From: Mycobacterium sp. KBS0706
Lineage (GTDB): Bacteria; Pseudomonadota; Alphaproteobacteria; DSM-16000; Inquilinaceae
NCBI RefSeq assembly: GCF_005938675.2
Contig: NZ_VCCH02000031.1
Location: 17,468-81,467 of the forward strand
Direction: 5' to 3'
Length of the DNA: 64,000 nt
Shown: positions 49,312 through 57,704 of the stretch, in pieces
Layout: each line of letters begins with the position of its first letter
Position numbering within the stretch: the stretch's first letter is position 1
Position numbers and translations under genes: made by a program
Notes under the pieces: generated by a model
The model's database searches: none
Told to the model about the DNA's origin: nothing
The model's input: only the letters and a program-made list of their open reading frames with translations

Positions 49312-50082
49312 ATGAACAAGCCGCACTCCGACTCCGACCCGCAGCCCGCCGCACCGGCCTCCGCCGATGCCGAGCAGGCGGCGCGCGTGCTCGACCGGCT
49401 GGCCGAGATGGCGATGGAGCGCGCCGAGGCCCTGCATGCCGCCTCCCTCGCCGCGATCAAGGCCGGCGACGCCGCCGCGGTCAAGGACCTGGAGATCTCC
49501 CTCGACCGCATCGCCCGCGGCATCCGCCGCACCCTGGCGCTGAAGCTCCACTTCGCCCAGAAGCGCCAGGAGATCGCGCAGAAGGCGGCCGCTCATGCCC
49601 GCGACCGGGCCGAGGAGAAGACCCAGCGCCGCCGCCAGGTGGCCCGCGCCGTTTCCTGCTCGATCGGCGGCGACGACTCGGTCGACGCCAAGAAGGGCGA
49701 GGCGCTGCTGGCCGATCTGTGGGAGCGGCTGATCGAGGATGAGGAGATCGACGCCGCCCTCGCTCTCGCCGGGCATCCGCTTGAGGAGATCGTCATCCAT
49801 CTCTGCCGCGACATGGGCATCCATCCGGACCCGGCCTGGCTGAACCCCGACTATTCCGGCACCAACTGGTCCTATGGCCGCGAGGCGGAGGACGACGAGC
49901 CTGAACCGGAAGCGGAACCGAAACCGGGATCGGAATCGGGAATGTGGCCCGAGACCGGCCCGGAAGCGGGCAGGTACTTCTACTTCAAGGGCAGCCGGAA
50001 AATCCCTCCCGGCTGGATCGACCTCTTCACCGAGAAGCGGCTCGACCGCCCGCCCTGGGAGCTGAAACGGCGCGGCCGCTGA
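49312..50082 (+). CDS. Conserved-looking protein of unknown function, coiled-coil N-terminal half
   Basis: A 256-residue soluble protein. Residues about 20-110 are strongly helical and charged (RVLDRLAEMAMERAEALHAA, LALKLHFAQKRQEIAQKAAA), followed by a compact region (LLADLWERLIEDEEIDAALA, IHLCRDMGIHPDPAWLN). A Glu/Pro-rich linker then leads to YFYFKGSRKIPPGWIDLFTE near the C-terminus. ATG 49312 is preferred; ATG 49300 is a second choice. No recognised domain. A LexA-type box overlaps its start region, suggesting DNA-damage control (inference). Confidence 0.7.
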   Translation: MNKPHSDSDPQPAAPASADAEQAARVLDRLAEMAMERAEALHAASLAAIKAGDAAAVKDLEISLDRIARGIRRTLALKLHFAQKRQEIAQKAAAHARDRAEEKTQRRRQVARAVSCSIGGDDSVDAKKGEALLADLWERLIEDEEIDAALALAGHPLEEIVIHLCRDMGIHPDPAWLNPDYSGTNWSYGREAEDDEPEPEAEPKPGSESGMWPETGPEAGRYFYFKGSRKIPPGWIDLFTEKRLDRPPWELKRRGR

Positions 50083-50139
50083 GGGCCGCCGCGCGCCCAC
50101 CATCCTTTGCCGTCACCAGCCGGCCCAGCCTTCCACTCT

Positions 50140-50175
50140 CCCCCTCCCCTTGTGGGAGGGGGCAAGGGGGAGGGG
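50140..50175. repeat. GC-rich intergenic hairpin repeat, family D
   Basis: CCCCCTCCC-cttgt-GGGAGGGGG followed by caaggggGAGGGG. It is the same type as at 41003-41023, here between the convergent unknown gene and bolA. Confidence 0.75.
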
Positions 50176-50205
50176 TCTGCGCGCGTCCGCGCGACAGAGC
50201 CGGCG

Positions 50206-50496
50206 TCAGCCGCGCGCGCCCGCCTTCTCGGCCTCCGCCGGGGTCCGGGTGGTCAGCGACAGGGCGTGCACCCGGTCCTGCAGCTCGGCCGCCAGCAGGT
50301 CGTAGACCAGGCGCTGGCGCTCGACCCTGGACTTGCCGGCGAAGGCGTCGGCCACGATCAGCACCCGGAAATGGCTTTCGCCGCGGCCGTCATGCCCGGC
50401 GTGGCCGGCATGGCGGTGGCTGTCGTCGATGATCTCGAGCTGGGCCGGGGCCAGCGCCTGCTCGATCTTACGGCGCATGCTGTCGGCGATCTGCAT
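50206..50496 (-). CDS. bolA: BolA family protein
   Basis: A 96-residue BolA-like protein: MQIADSMRRKIEQALAPAQL, then EIIDDSHRHAGHAGHDGRGE, then SHFRVLIVADAFAGKSRVER and HALSLTTRTP. The SHRHAGH loop carries the His ligands used with monothiol glutaredoxins for [2Fe-2S] binding. GGAGGA eight bases before ATG 50496. It takes part in iron-sulfur trafficking or iron regulation in characterised relatives. BolA next to a J-domain gene and cobST is a recurrent alphaproteobacterial neighbourhood. Confidence 0.93.
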   Translation of the reverse strand: MQIADSMRRKIEQALAPAQLEIIDDSHRHAGHAGHDGRGESHFRVLIVADAFAGKSRVERQRLVYDLLAAELQDRVHALSLTTRTPAEAEKAGARG

Positions 50497-50665
50497 CGGT
50501 CTGTCCTCCATCCGGCTCCCGGTGATAGCAGAGGCGGCGCCGCGGCGGGAGGCTTGGCATCCTATATTCGCGCGTGACGCAAGTCCCGATGCTGCGACAC
50601 GAGGGCAGGGCAGATTTCCGCCGGCTCGGCTTGTCAGGCGAATGAGCCCTCCCCATACTCGCAGC

Positions 50666-51247
50666 ATGGCCACCGCCAACCGCAGAGAGTACCGGGCATT
50701 TGAGGAGCCGGCGCCGGCAACGCGCCGCTGCGACCACCCGGACTGTGCCTGCGCCGGGGAGTTCCGGGCGCCGAAATCGCGGCAGCATCTGAACGACTAC
50801 TGGTGGTTCTGCCTGGAGCATGTGCGGGAATACAACCGCGCCTGGAACTACTACCAGGGCATGAGCGCCGACCAGATCGAGCGCGAGGCCCGGCGCGACA
50901 CGGTGTGGGACCGGCCGACCTGGCCGATGGGCAGCTGGCGGGCCGAGCAGCGGCTGCGCAGCCGGATCTATCGGAGCTTCGCCGAGGGCGTGGGCGACAA
51001 CCCGTTCCACGCCGGCCGCGAGGCGCAGGAGGAGGCGAAGCAGGGCCGCCCCCTGACCGAGCATGAAAGCGCGATGAAGACGCTCGAGCTGGCCCATCCC
51101 TTGGATCTGAAAACCCTCAAGGCCCGTTACAAGGCCCTTGTCAAACTGCATCACCCGGACGCCAATGGCGGAAGCCGCGACGCCGAGGAGAAGTTCAAGA
51201 CCATCAACCACGCCTACAGCGTGCTGAAGGCCGGCTTCGCCTCGTGA
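50666..51247 (+). CDS. J-domain (DnaJ-like) protein
   Basis: A 193-residue protein. The N-terminal part has CDHPDCACAGEFRAPKSRQH and a WWFCLEHVREYNRAWNYYQG segment. The C-terminal J-domain ends LKARYKALVKLHHPDANGGS, with the HPD motif at residues 163-165 and the KTINHAYSVLK helix. J-domains stimulate DnaK ATPase. The Cys/His cluster near residues 22-50 could bind a metal (inference). ATG 50666 is preferred; ATG 50642 is possible. It directly precedes cobS. Confidence 0.9.
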   Translation: MATANRREYRAFEEPAPATRRCDHPDCACAGEFRAPKSRQHLNDYWWFCLEHVREYNRAWNYYQGMSADQIEREARRDTVWDRPTWPMGSWRAEQRLRSRIYRSFAEGVGDNPFHAGREAQEEAKQGRPLTEHESAMKTLELAHPLDLKTLKARYKALVKLHHPDANGGSRDAEEKFKTINHAYSVLKAGFAS

Positions 51248-51281
51248 CCCGATACTCTGGAACTTGGACTTCGACTGGATC

Positions 51282-52262
51282 ATGAGCGCTGACACCTCCA
51301 CGACGCTGCCCGACATCAAGGTGTCCGTCCGGCAGACCTTCGGCATCGACAGCGACCTGCAGGTGCCCGCCTTCTCCTCCGCGACGCCGCATGTGCCGGA
51401 TGTCGACAGCGCCTACCGCTTCGACCGCGACACCACCATGGCCATCCTGGCCGGCTTCGCCCACAACCGGCGGGTGATGATCCAGGGCTATCACGGCACC
51501 GGCAAGTCGACCCATATCGAGCAGGTCGCGGCCCGGCTGAACTGGCCCTGCGTGCGCGTCAACCTGGACAGCCACATCAGCCGCATCGACCTGGTCGGCA
51601 AGGACGCCATCGTGCTGCGCGACGGCAAGCAGGTGACCGAGTTCCGCGAGGGCATCCTGCCCTGGGCGCTGCAGAACCCCTGCGCCATCGTGTTCGATGA
51701 ATACGACGCCGGCCGGCCGGACGTGATGTTCGTGATCCAGCGCGTGCTGGAGGTCGAGGGCAAGCTGACCCTTCTCGACCAGAACCGGGTGATCAAGCCG
51801 CACCCGGCCTTCCGCATCTTCTCCACCGCCAACACCGTCGGCCTGGGCGACACCACCGGCCTGTATCACGGCACCCAGCAGATCAACCAGGGCCAGATGG
51901 ACCGCTGGTCGATCGTCGCCACGCTGAACTACCTGCCGCATGACGCCGAGGTCGAGATCGTCCTGGCCAAGGTGCCGGACTTCGACACGGAGGAAGGCCG
52001 CACCAAGATCAACGCCATGGTCCGCCTGGCCGACCTGACCCGCGCCGGCTTCATCGGCGGCGACATCTCCACCGTGATGTCGCCGCGCACGGTGATCACC
52101 TGGGCCGAGAATGCGCGCATCTTCGGCGATGTCGGCTTCGCTTTCCGCCTGACCTTCCTGAACAAATGCGACGAGGTCGAGCGCTCGACCGTGGCCGAGT
52201 ACTACCAGCGCTGCTTCGGCACCGAGCTGCCGGAAAGCGGCGTCCGCGCCCATCTGGCGTGA
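51282..52262 (+). CDS. cobS: Aerobic cobaltochelatase subunit CobS
   Basis: A 326-residue AAA+ ATPase of the aerobic cobalt chelatase (with CobN and CobT), inserting cobalt into hydrogenobyrinate a,c-diamide. Walker A is GYHGTGKST (69-77) and Walker B is AIVFDEYDAG (about 139-148). The sensor and arginine-finger regions TANTVGLGDTTGLYHG and NYLPHDAEVEIVLAK are close to known CobS. ATG 51282 matches the family start; TTG 51264 would add six residues. cobT follows after a 215-base gap containing a palindromic repeat. cobN is not in the window. Confidence 0.96.
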   Translation: MSADTSTTLPDIKVSVRQTFGIDSDLQVPAFSSATPHVPDVDSAYRFDRDTTMAILAGFAHNRRVMIQGYHGTGKSTHIEQVAARLNWPCVRVNLDSHISRIDLVGKDAIVLRDGKQVTEFREGILPWALQNPCAIVFDEYDAGRPDVMFVIQRVLEVEGKLTLLDQNRVIKPHPAFRIFSTANTVGLGDTTGLYHGTQQINQGQMDRWSIVATLNYLPHDAEVEIVLAKVPDFDTEEGRTKINAMVRLADLTRAGFIGGDISTVMSPRTVITWAENARIFGDVGFAFRLTFLNKCDEVERSTVAEYYQRCFGTELPESGVRAHLA

Positions 52263-52290
52263 CGGTTCGAGGGTGGCGGCGCCGGTTCCG

Positions 52291-52415
52291 CCCCCTCACC
52301 CGGAAATCCTGACGGATTTCCGACCTCTCCCCAAGGAGAGGTATAGAGCGGCGCCCCCTTCCCCTCTCCTCGGGGAGAGGGAGGGGCCCGGCCGAAGGCC
52401 GGGAGGGTGAGGGGG
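52291..52415. repeat. Long composite palindromic repeat between cobS and cobT
   Basis: A 125-base element bounded by CCCCCTCACCC (52291-52301) and GGGTGAGGGGG (52405-52415). It contains nested hairpins: GGAAATCctgacGGATTTCC, CCTCTCCccaaGGAGAGG, CCCTCTCCtcGGGGAGAGGG and GGCCCGGCCgaaGGCCGGG-type pairs. Such composite elements are dispersed in many alphaproteobacterial genomes. Its position inside the cobS-cobT transcript could affect the ratio of the two subunits. Confidence 0.88.
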
Positions 52416-52477
52416 AGCCGCCCTGAGACTGAAGACGGAGCCGACCGGTCTGCCGGACGGCGGAGACGAAGCAGGCG

Positions 52478-54334
52478 ATGCCCCAGGACGACAGCCCGAT
52501 CGAGGTGTTCAAGCGCGCCACCACGGCGACGGTGCGGGCCATCGCCGAGCGGCCCGACATCACCGTGGCCTATTCCAGCGAGCCGGCCGGCGTCGCCGGC
52601 ACCCGCGCCCGGCTGCCGCAGCCCTCGCGCCTGCTGACCTCGGCCGAGGTCGCCAAGGTGCGCGGCGCCGCCGATGCCGTGGCGCTGCGCCTGCGTCACC
52701 ACAACGCCAAGGTCCATGCCGCCCGCATGCCGCAGGGCGACGTCGCCCGTGCCGCCTTCGAGGCGCTGGAGCAGGCGCGCTGCGAGGCGATCGGCGCCAC
52801 CCAGATGGCCGGCGTCGCCGGCAACCTGGCGGCGGCGCTGGACGACCGCTTCAAGCGCCAGGGGCTGGACCGCGTCACCGAGCGCGAGCAGGTGCCGCTG
52901 GCCGAGGCGGTGCGGCTGGCCGCGCGCGAGGCGATGACCGGCGAGAAGCCGCCGCCCAATGCCCGCCACGCCGCCGAGCTGTGGCGGTCCTGGCTGGAGA
53001 GCCGCATCGGCCGCTCGCTGCACGAGCTGGCCGACGCCATGGACGACCAGGAATCCTACGCCCGCTGCGCCAAGCACCTGCTGGCCGAGCTCGACGTCGA
53101 GATCGGCCAGGAGGACGAGACGCAGGAGGACGAGGACGGCGAGGACGACGACAAGGCCGATGGCGAGCAGCCGGAGGAGCAGGGCCGCGAGGGCGAGCAG
53201 GTCAGCGCCGAGGCCGACGACAGCGACAGCGATCCGGAGAGCGGCGACGAGACCGACGCCGAGGGCGCCCAGCAGGAGGAGGCGTCGGACGACGCCGACG
53301 AGTTCTCGACCGAGGACACCGAGTCGCCGGGCCAGCCCTGGCGCGACGACCAGACCGGCGCGCTGGACCCGCACGGGCTGAACTACAAGGCCTTCACCAC
53401 CCAGTTCGACGAGATGGTGGCGGCCGAGGACCTGTGCGACGCCGACGAGCTGTCGCGGCTGCGGCTGATGCTGGACCAGCAGCTGCAGCATTTGCAGGGC
53501 GTGATCGCCAAGCTGGCCAACCGGCTGCAGCGCAAGCTGATGGCCAAGCAGACCCGGTCCTGGGACTTCGATCTGGAGGAAGGCATCCTCGACGCCGCCC
53601 GCCTCGCCCGGGTGGTGATCAACCCGCTGACGCCGCTGTCCTTCAAGATGGAGCAGGACACCGATTTCCGCGACACGGTCGTGACCCTGCTGATCGACAA
53701 TTCCGGATCGATGCGCGGCCGGCCGATCACCATCGCCGCGATCGCCGCCGACATCCTGGCGCGGACGCTGGAGCGCTGCGGCGTCAAGGTCGAGATCCTC
53801 GGCTTCACCACCCGCGCCTGGAAGGGCGGCATGGCGCGCGAGCGCTGGATCCAGCAGAGCAAGCCGCAGAATCCCGGCCGGCTGAACGACCTGCGCCACA
53901 TCATCTACAAATCCGCCGACGCGCCGTGGCGCCGGGCCCGCAAGAATCTCGGCCTGATGCTGCGCGAGGGCGTGCTGAAGGAGAACATCGACGGCGAGGC
54001 GCTGCTGTGGGCGCACAACCGCATCGTCGGCCGGCAGGAGCAGCGGCGCATCCTGATGGTGATCTCCGACGGCGCCCCGGTCGACGATTCGACCCTGTCG
54101 GTCAATCCCGGCAACTATCTCGAGCGGCACCTGAAGCAGGTGATCGAATACATCGAGCGCTGGTCGCCGGTGGAGCTGGTGGCGATCGGCATCGGCCATG
54201 ACGTGACCCGCTACTACCGCCGCGCCGTCACCATCGTCGATGCCGAGCAGCTGGGCGGCACCATGATCGACAAGCTGGCCGAGCTGTTCGACGAGGAGCC
54301 GAAGAAGGCCGTCACGATGCGCCGGGCCAGCTGA
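52478..54334 (+). CDS. cobT: Aerobic cobaltochelatase subunit CobT
   Basis: A 618-residue subunit of the CobNST chelatase. The N-terminal helical part (about 1-210) starts DDSPIEVFKRATTATVRAIA, a very acidic linker (about 210-300) is rich in Asp/Glu, and the C-terminal VWA domain (about 400-618) has the MIDAS motif DNSGSMRGRPIT near residue 406. It works as an AAA+ partner ring with CobS. It ends TMIDKLAELFDEEPKKAVT as in other CobT. ATG 52478. Confidence 0.96.
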   Translation: MPQDDSPIEVFKRATTATVRAIAERPDITVAYSSEPAGVAGTRARLPQPSRLLTSAEVAKVRGAADAVALRLRHHNAKVHAARMPQGDVARAAFEALEQARCEAIGATQMAGVAGNLAAALDDRFKRQGLDRVTEREQVPLAEAVRLAAREAMTGEKPPPNARHAAELWRSWLESRIGRSLHELADAMDDQESYARCAKHLLAELDVEIGQEDETQEDEDGEDDDKADGEQPEEQGREGEQVSAEADDSDSDPESGDETDAEGAQQEEASDDADEFSTEDTESPGQPWRDDQTGALDPHGLNYKAFTTQFDEMVAAEDLCDADELSRLRLMLDQQLQHLQGVIAKLANRLQRKLMAKQTRSWDFDLEEGILDAARLARVVINPLTPLSFKMEQDTDFRDTVVTLLIDNSGSMRGRPITIAAIAADILARTLERCGVKVEILGFTTRAWKGGMARERWIQQSKPQNPGRLNDLRHIIYKSADAPWRRARKNLGLMLREGVLKENIDGEALLWAHNRIVGRQEQRRILMVISDGAPVDDSTLSVNPGNYLERHLKQVIEYIERWSPVELVAIGIGHDVTRYYRRAVTIVDAEQLGGTMIDKLAELFDEEPKKAVTMRRAS

Positions 54335-54670
54335 GTTCAGCCGGCCCGAGGTTTTCCGTCATCCGTTCGCGCCGAGCGCCCTGGCCTTGCCGCCACGTCT
54401 CCACACCGATGCCATAATAAAAGTGCTCTGATGGCATCGTGAAAAACACGGTATGATCCTTCCGAGCGAGGAAGACGTTCGCGGCATTGCCGCGATGTCG
54501 TCCTCGTGGGATCGGTGTTGTTTAAGAATCGGCGGCTCGACTAGCGGCGTATTTTCCTGTTCTAGGATATTTTGGAGCGCGGGAATGCCGGTGTTCCATG
54601 ATCGACTTGTGGGCGGCACGCAGACGGGGGTTGGCTTCGATCCGTCGTACCATAGGAAAGGGTCGGCCGG
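54335..54670. other. 336-base leader region of the LuxR-type gene
   Basis: No gene was recognised. The stretch is AT-richer than its flanks (notably 54400-54450 and 54540-54580) and carries a long stem-loop at 54468-54505. AGGAAAGGG at about 54653-54661 is the ribosome binding site of the GTG-started regulator gene. Confidence 0.45.
54468..54505. other. Long stem-loop in the 5' leader of the LuxR-type gene
   Basis: GAGGAAGACGTTCGCGGC (54468-54485) pairs with GCCGCGATGTCGTCCTC (54489-54505) around an ATT loop. There are about 14 pairs with one or two mismatches or bulges. There is no T run, so it is not a classical terminator. It could be a regulator dyad, an RNA element or a palindromic repeat. 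Confidence 0.5.
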
Positions 54671-55849
54671 GTGAGCGCGGGCGCGCAGGCGATCCTCCGG
54701 ACCGTGCAGCGGATCTACGACGCTGCGATGGAGCCGCAGGACTGGCCGCACTGCCTGGACTCGGTGCGCGACCTGGTCGGCGGCTCGCACGCCGTGTTCA
54801 CCACCACGACCGACGACCGGGTCCAGCTCTCCACCTGCTCCCGGATGGATGTGCTGCAGCATGGCGACCGCTGCGACCAGATCCTGCACAGCGATTTCTG
54901 GGCCGAGCAGATGCGGCGGTTCCCGACCGGCGCCACCCGCACCCAGTCTTCCATGGTGCCGGTCCAGGACTATGAGCGGACGGATTTCTATCAGCAGCTG
55001 ATCCGGCCGATCGGCGGCGGCCTGGCGGCGGTGGCGGTGCCGTGGCGCGGCACGTCCGGCTGGTCGGCGATCCGCGTCTGCCGGCCGCTGGACGAGCGCG
55101 ATTTCGGCGCCGAGGAGCTGAACCGGCTGCAGGCCCTGGTGCCGCATCTGGCCAAGGCCGGCAAGCTGAACCGCAGGCTGGCCAGCGTCGACCCCTGCGC
55201 CACCGGCGCCCTGGCCGCGATCGACGCGCTGGGCCTCGGCCTGATCCTGCTGGACCGGCACGGCCGGCCGGCCTATCGCAACGAGCGCGCCGAGGCGCTG
55301 ATCGCGGCGCGCGACGGGCTGCTGGCCGACGCCTACGGCATCGCCACCACCCTGCCGGCGCAGACCCGGGCGCTGCACCAGGCGATCACCGCGGCGATGC
55401 TGCTGGCCGGCGGCCCGGACACCGCAGATGACGCGCTGAACCGTGCCGCCGCCGCGGTGCTGCGCATCCCGGTATCGCGGCGTCCTCCGAACGGACCGCT
55501 GATCCTGACCGTGATCCCGGCCCCCGCACCCGACCGCGGCGCGGTTCCCGGCGAGCCGGGCGCAGTGGCGGTGCTGATCTCCGACCCCGACCGGCGCAGC
55601 CGCATCGACACCGCCGGCCTTGCCAGCGCCTACGGCCTGACCCGGCGCGAATCCGACCTGGCGGCGCTGATCGCCGGCGGCCTCGGGCCGGCCGAGGCGG
55701 CGGAGAGCCTGGGCATCTCGATCGGCACCGCCCGCCACTATCTGAAGCAGGTGTTCGAGAAGACCGAGACGCACCGGCAGGCCGAGCTGGTGCGCCTGCT
55801 GCTGCACAGCTTCGCCGCCCCCGACATCGGCACCGCGGCGGAACGCTGA
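54671..55849 (+). CDS. LuxR-type HTH transcriptional regulator
   Basis: A 392-residue regulator. The C-terminal LuxR/FixJ HTH is complete (YGLTRRESDLAALIAGGLGP, AEAAESLGISIGTARHYLKQ, VFEKTETHRQAELVRLLL). The N-terminal 180 residues look like an atypical PAS/GAF-like sensor found in stand-alone LuxR proteins (AILRTVQRIYDAAMEPQDWP). A second PAS-like stretch is at about 185-300 (GLGLILLDRHGRPAYRNERA). The start is GTG 54671. No autoinducer synthase gene is present, so it is an orphan regulator; the ligand is unknown. Confidence 0.85.
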   Translation: MSAGAQAILRTVQRIYDAAMEPQDWPHCLDSVRDLVGGSHAVFTTTTDDRVQLSTCSRMDVLQHGDRCDQILHSDFWAEQMRRFPTGATRTQSSMVPVQDYERTDFYQQLIRPIGGGLAAVAVPWRGTSGWSAIRVCRPLDERDFGAEELNRLQALVPHLAKAGKLNRRLASVDPCATGALAAIDALGLGLILLDRHGRPAYRNERAEALIAARDGLLADAYGIATTLPAQTRALHQAITAAMLLAGGPDTADDALNRAAAAVLRIPVSRRPPNGPLILTVIPAPAPDRGAVPGEPGAVAVLISDPDRRSRIDTAGLASAYGLTRRESDLAALIAGGLGPAEAAESLGISIGTARHYLKQVFEKTETHRQAELVRLLLHSFAAPDIGTAAER

Positions 55850-55914
55850 GCGGCCGGCTTGACCGGCCGGCCGGGATCGGGCCTGCTGCGCCCCTTCGCT
55901 TCAGGAGACGCGCG

Positions 55915-56454
55915 ATGCCCGAACCGGTGCTGGAGACCGCCCGGCTGATCCTGCGCCCACCCCGGGCCGAGGATTTCGACGACTGGGCCGGCATGATGGC
56001 GGAGCCCGAGACCGCCCAGTTCCTCGGCGGCGTCCAACTGCGCACCGTGGCGTGGCGCGGCTTCGTCATGGTCGCGGGCGCCTGGGCGGTGCAGGGCTTT
56101 GCCATGTTCTCGGTGATCGAGAGGGCGACCGAGCGCTGGATCGGCCGCCTCGGCCCCTGGCAGCCGGAGGGCTGGCCCGGCACCGAGATCGGCTGGGGCC
56201 TATCCCGCGCCGCCTGGGGCAAGGGCTACGCCACCGAAGGCGCCGCGGCGACGATCGACTGGGCCTTCGACCGCCTCGGCTGGACCGAGGTGATCCACTG
56301 CATCGCGCCGGAGAACGAACCGTCCAAGGCGGTGGCGCGCCGGCTGGGCTCGCGCTTACGCGGCCTGGACCGGCTGCCGGCGCCGATCGACACCAAGGTC
56401 GAGATCTGGGGCCAGACCCGCGAGGAGTGGCACGGCCGGGCGCAGCCCCGTTAG
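55915..56454 (+). CDS. GNAT N-acetyltransferase, RimJ/RimL-like
   Basis: A 179-residue GNAT of the RimJ/L (acetyltransf_3) type: LETARLILRPPRAEDFDDWA at the start, IGWGLSRAAWGKGYATEGAA (acetyl-CoA loop W-G-x-G-Y-A) and IHCIAPENEPSKAVARRLG (NxxS catalytic-region motif). AGGAG eight bases before ATG 55915. It overlaps the convergent GNAT gene by four bases. The substrate may be a protein N-terminus or a small amine. Confidence 0.9.
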   Translation: MPEPVLETARLILRPPRAEDFDDWAGMMAEPETAQFLGGVQLRTVAWRGFVMVAGAWAVQGFAMFSVIERATERWIGRLGPWQPEGWPGTEIGWGLSRAAWGKGYATEGAAATIDWAFDRLGWTEVIHCIAPENEPSKAVARRLGSRLRGLDRLPAPIDTKVEIWGQTREEWHGRAQPR

Positions 56455-56933
56455 GGCGGCGCGACGGGCTTGCTCAGGCGGCGGGTGGTCGGCGCGAAGC
56501 CGGCCGCCTCGTAGCAGGCGACCGCCCCGGCGTTGAACTCCCAGACGCCGAGCTCGAGGCTGGCGATGCCGCGGCCGCGCGCCCAGTCCTCGGCATGGCG
56601 CAGCAGCAGCCCGGCGATGCCGCGGCGGCGATGGCCCGGCATCACCACCAGATTGTCGACCTCGGCGATGCGGCGCTCCGGCCGGACCGGATTGGCCGCG
56701 ACCGTCTTCTCGACCAGCGTGGCCAGGCCGGCCAGGGCGCCGCCATCCTCGGCGACCAGGATGGTGCTGTCCGGCCCCGCGATCAGTCCGGCGATCAGCT
56801 CCGGGCTGCGCGCCGGCCCTTCGGGCTCGACGAAGACATCGGGCCGGATCTCGCGGTGGAAGCGGTCGAGTTCGGCGAACAGGACGCAGAGCGCGCCGTG
56901 CTCGTCCGGGCGGGCCGGGCGGATGATGGGCAT
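56451..56933 (-). CDS. GNAT N-acetyltransferase
   Basis: A 160-residue GNAT with VDNLVVMPGHRRRGIAGLLL (acetyl-CoA loop R-R-x-G-I-A) and LGVWEFNAGAVACYEAAGFA (the C-terminal Asn and Tyr motif). AGGAG eight bases before ATG 56933 sets the start; the frame continues upstream for 27 non-family residues. The substrate is unknown. It is convergent with another GNAT of a different subfamily, so this is not a tandem duplication. Confidence 0.9.
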   Translation of the reverse strand: MPIIRPARPDEHGALCVLFAELDRFHREIRPDVFVEPEGPARSPELIAGLIAGPDSTILVAEDGGALAGLATLVEKTVAANPVRPERRIAEVDNLVVMPGHRRRGIAGLLLRHAEDWARGRGIASLELGVWEFNAGAVACYEAAGFAPTTRRLSKPVAPP

Positions 56934-57116
56934 GTCGGGTCTCCTGGTGGCGCCGCGCGGCCCCGGAGACCCCACATGGAAATGCCGCCGGAACCGGCGG
57001 CATGGGATCGGCATGAAACATCGTCCCCGCCGCCTCAGAAGGGCGGGGCACCGTATCGCGGAGCGGGGCGAGGACGACGGATCATGCCGACAGGCTATCG
57101 GCGGGCCGGGTCGCGG

Positions 57117-57596
57117 TCAACGGCGCTGCAGCGCCTCGGCGATGGCGGCGGCCGCCTGGTCCGGGGTCAGCCCGGCATTGTCGAGGACGAGGTTGGAGAA
57201 GGCGGGGCCGGCATAACCTTCCGCATACATCTCGACGATCCGGTCGCGCTCCTCCGCCGACAGCGTCCGGCCGCCGCGATCGGCCAGCGCCACCGCGATC
57301 GGCGGCGCCAGCGTCGCCGTGAACAGCCGCGCCCCGCGCCGGCCCGCCGCCGCGGCCAGGCGGGCGTGATCCAGCGGCCGCAGCGGGTAGGCGATCACCA
57401 GGTCGCCCGTGGCGGCGGCGATCAGCGCCTCGATCCGCGCCAGGGCGGCGGCGATGGTGGCATCGAGGCCGATGCCATCCGGCGCGCCGTGATCGTCGCC
57501 CTCGACGAAGGCGGCGCCGGGCAGCAGGGCGGCGAGGCGCCGCCCCACCGTCGACTTGCCGGCGTTGATCGGCCCGTTGATGCAGATGATGTCCAT
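57117..57596 (-). CDS. P-loop kinase-like protein
   Basis: A 159-residue single-domain P-loop protein. The Walker A motif GPINAGKSTVGRRL is at residues 8-21, DLVIAYPLRPLDHARLAAAA is a possible Walker B/lid area, and RDRIVEMYAEGYAGPAFSNL follows. It resembles small shikimate/gluconate kinase- or chloramphenicol phosphotransferase-like proteins. The substrate is not identifiable. It is divergent from murI; 109 bases separate the two starts. Confidence 0.78.
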   Translation of the reverse strand: MDIICINGPINAGKSTVGRRLAALLPGAAFVEGDDHGAPDGIGLDATIAAALARIEALIAAATGDLVIAYPLRPLDHARLAAAAGRRGARLFTATLAPPIAVALADRGGRTLSAEERDRIVEMYAEGYAGPAFSNLVLDNAGLTPDQAAAAIAEALQRR

Positions 57597-57704
57597 AGCC
57601 TGCAGCCTGCCCGTTGCCTCGCGGTGTTACCCTCTGCCGGCCCGACGGCCAATTGCCTTGAGAATGCCCCCGAGATCCGGTACCGCCAGGACAGCGCCAC
57701 GGGG

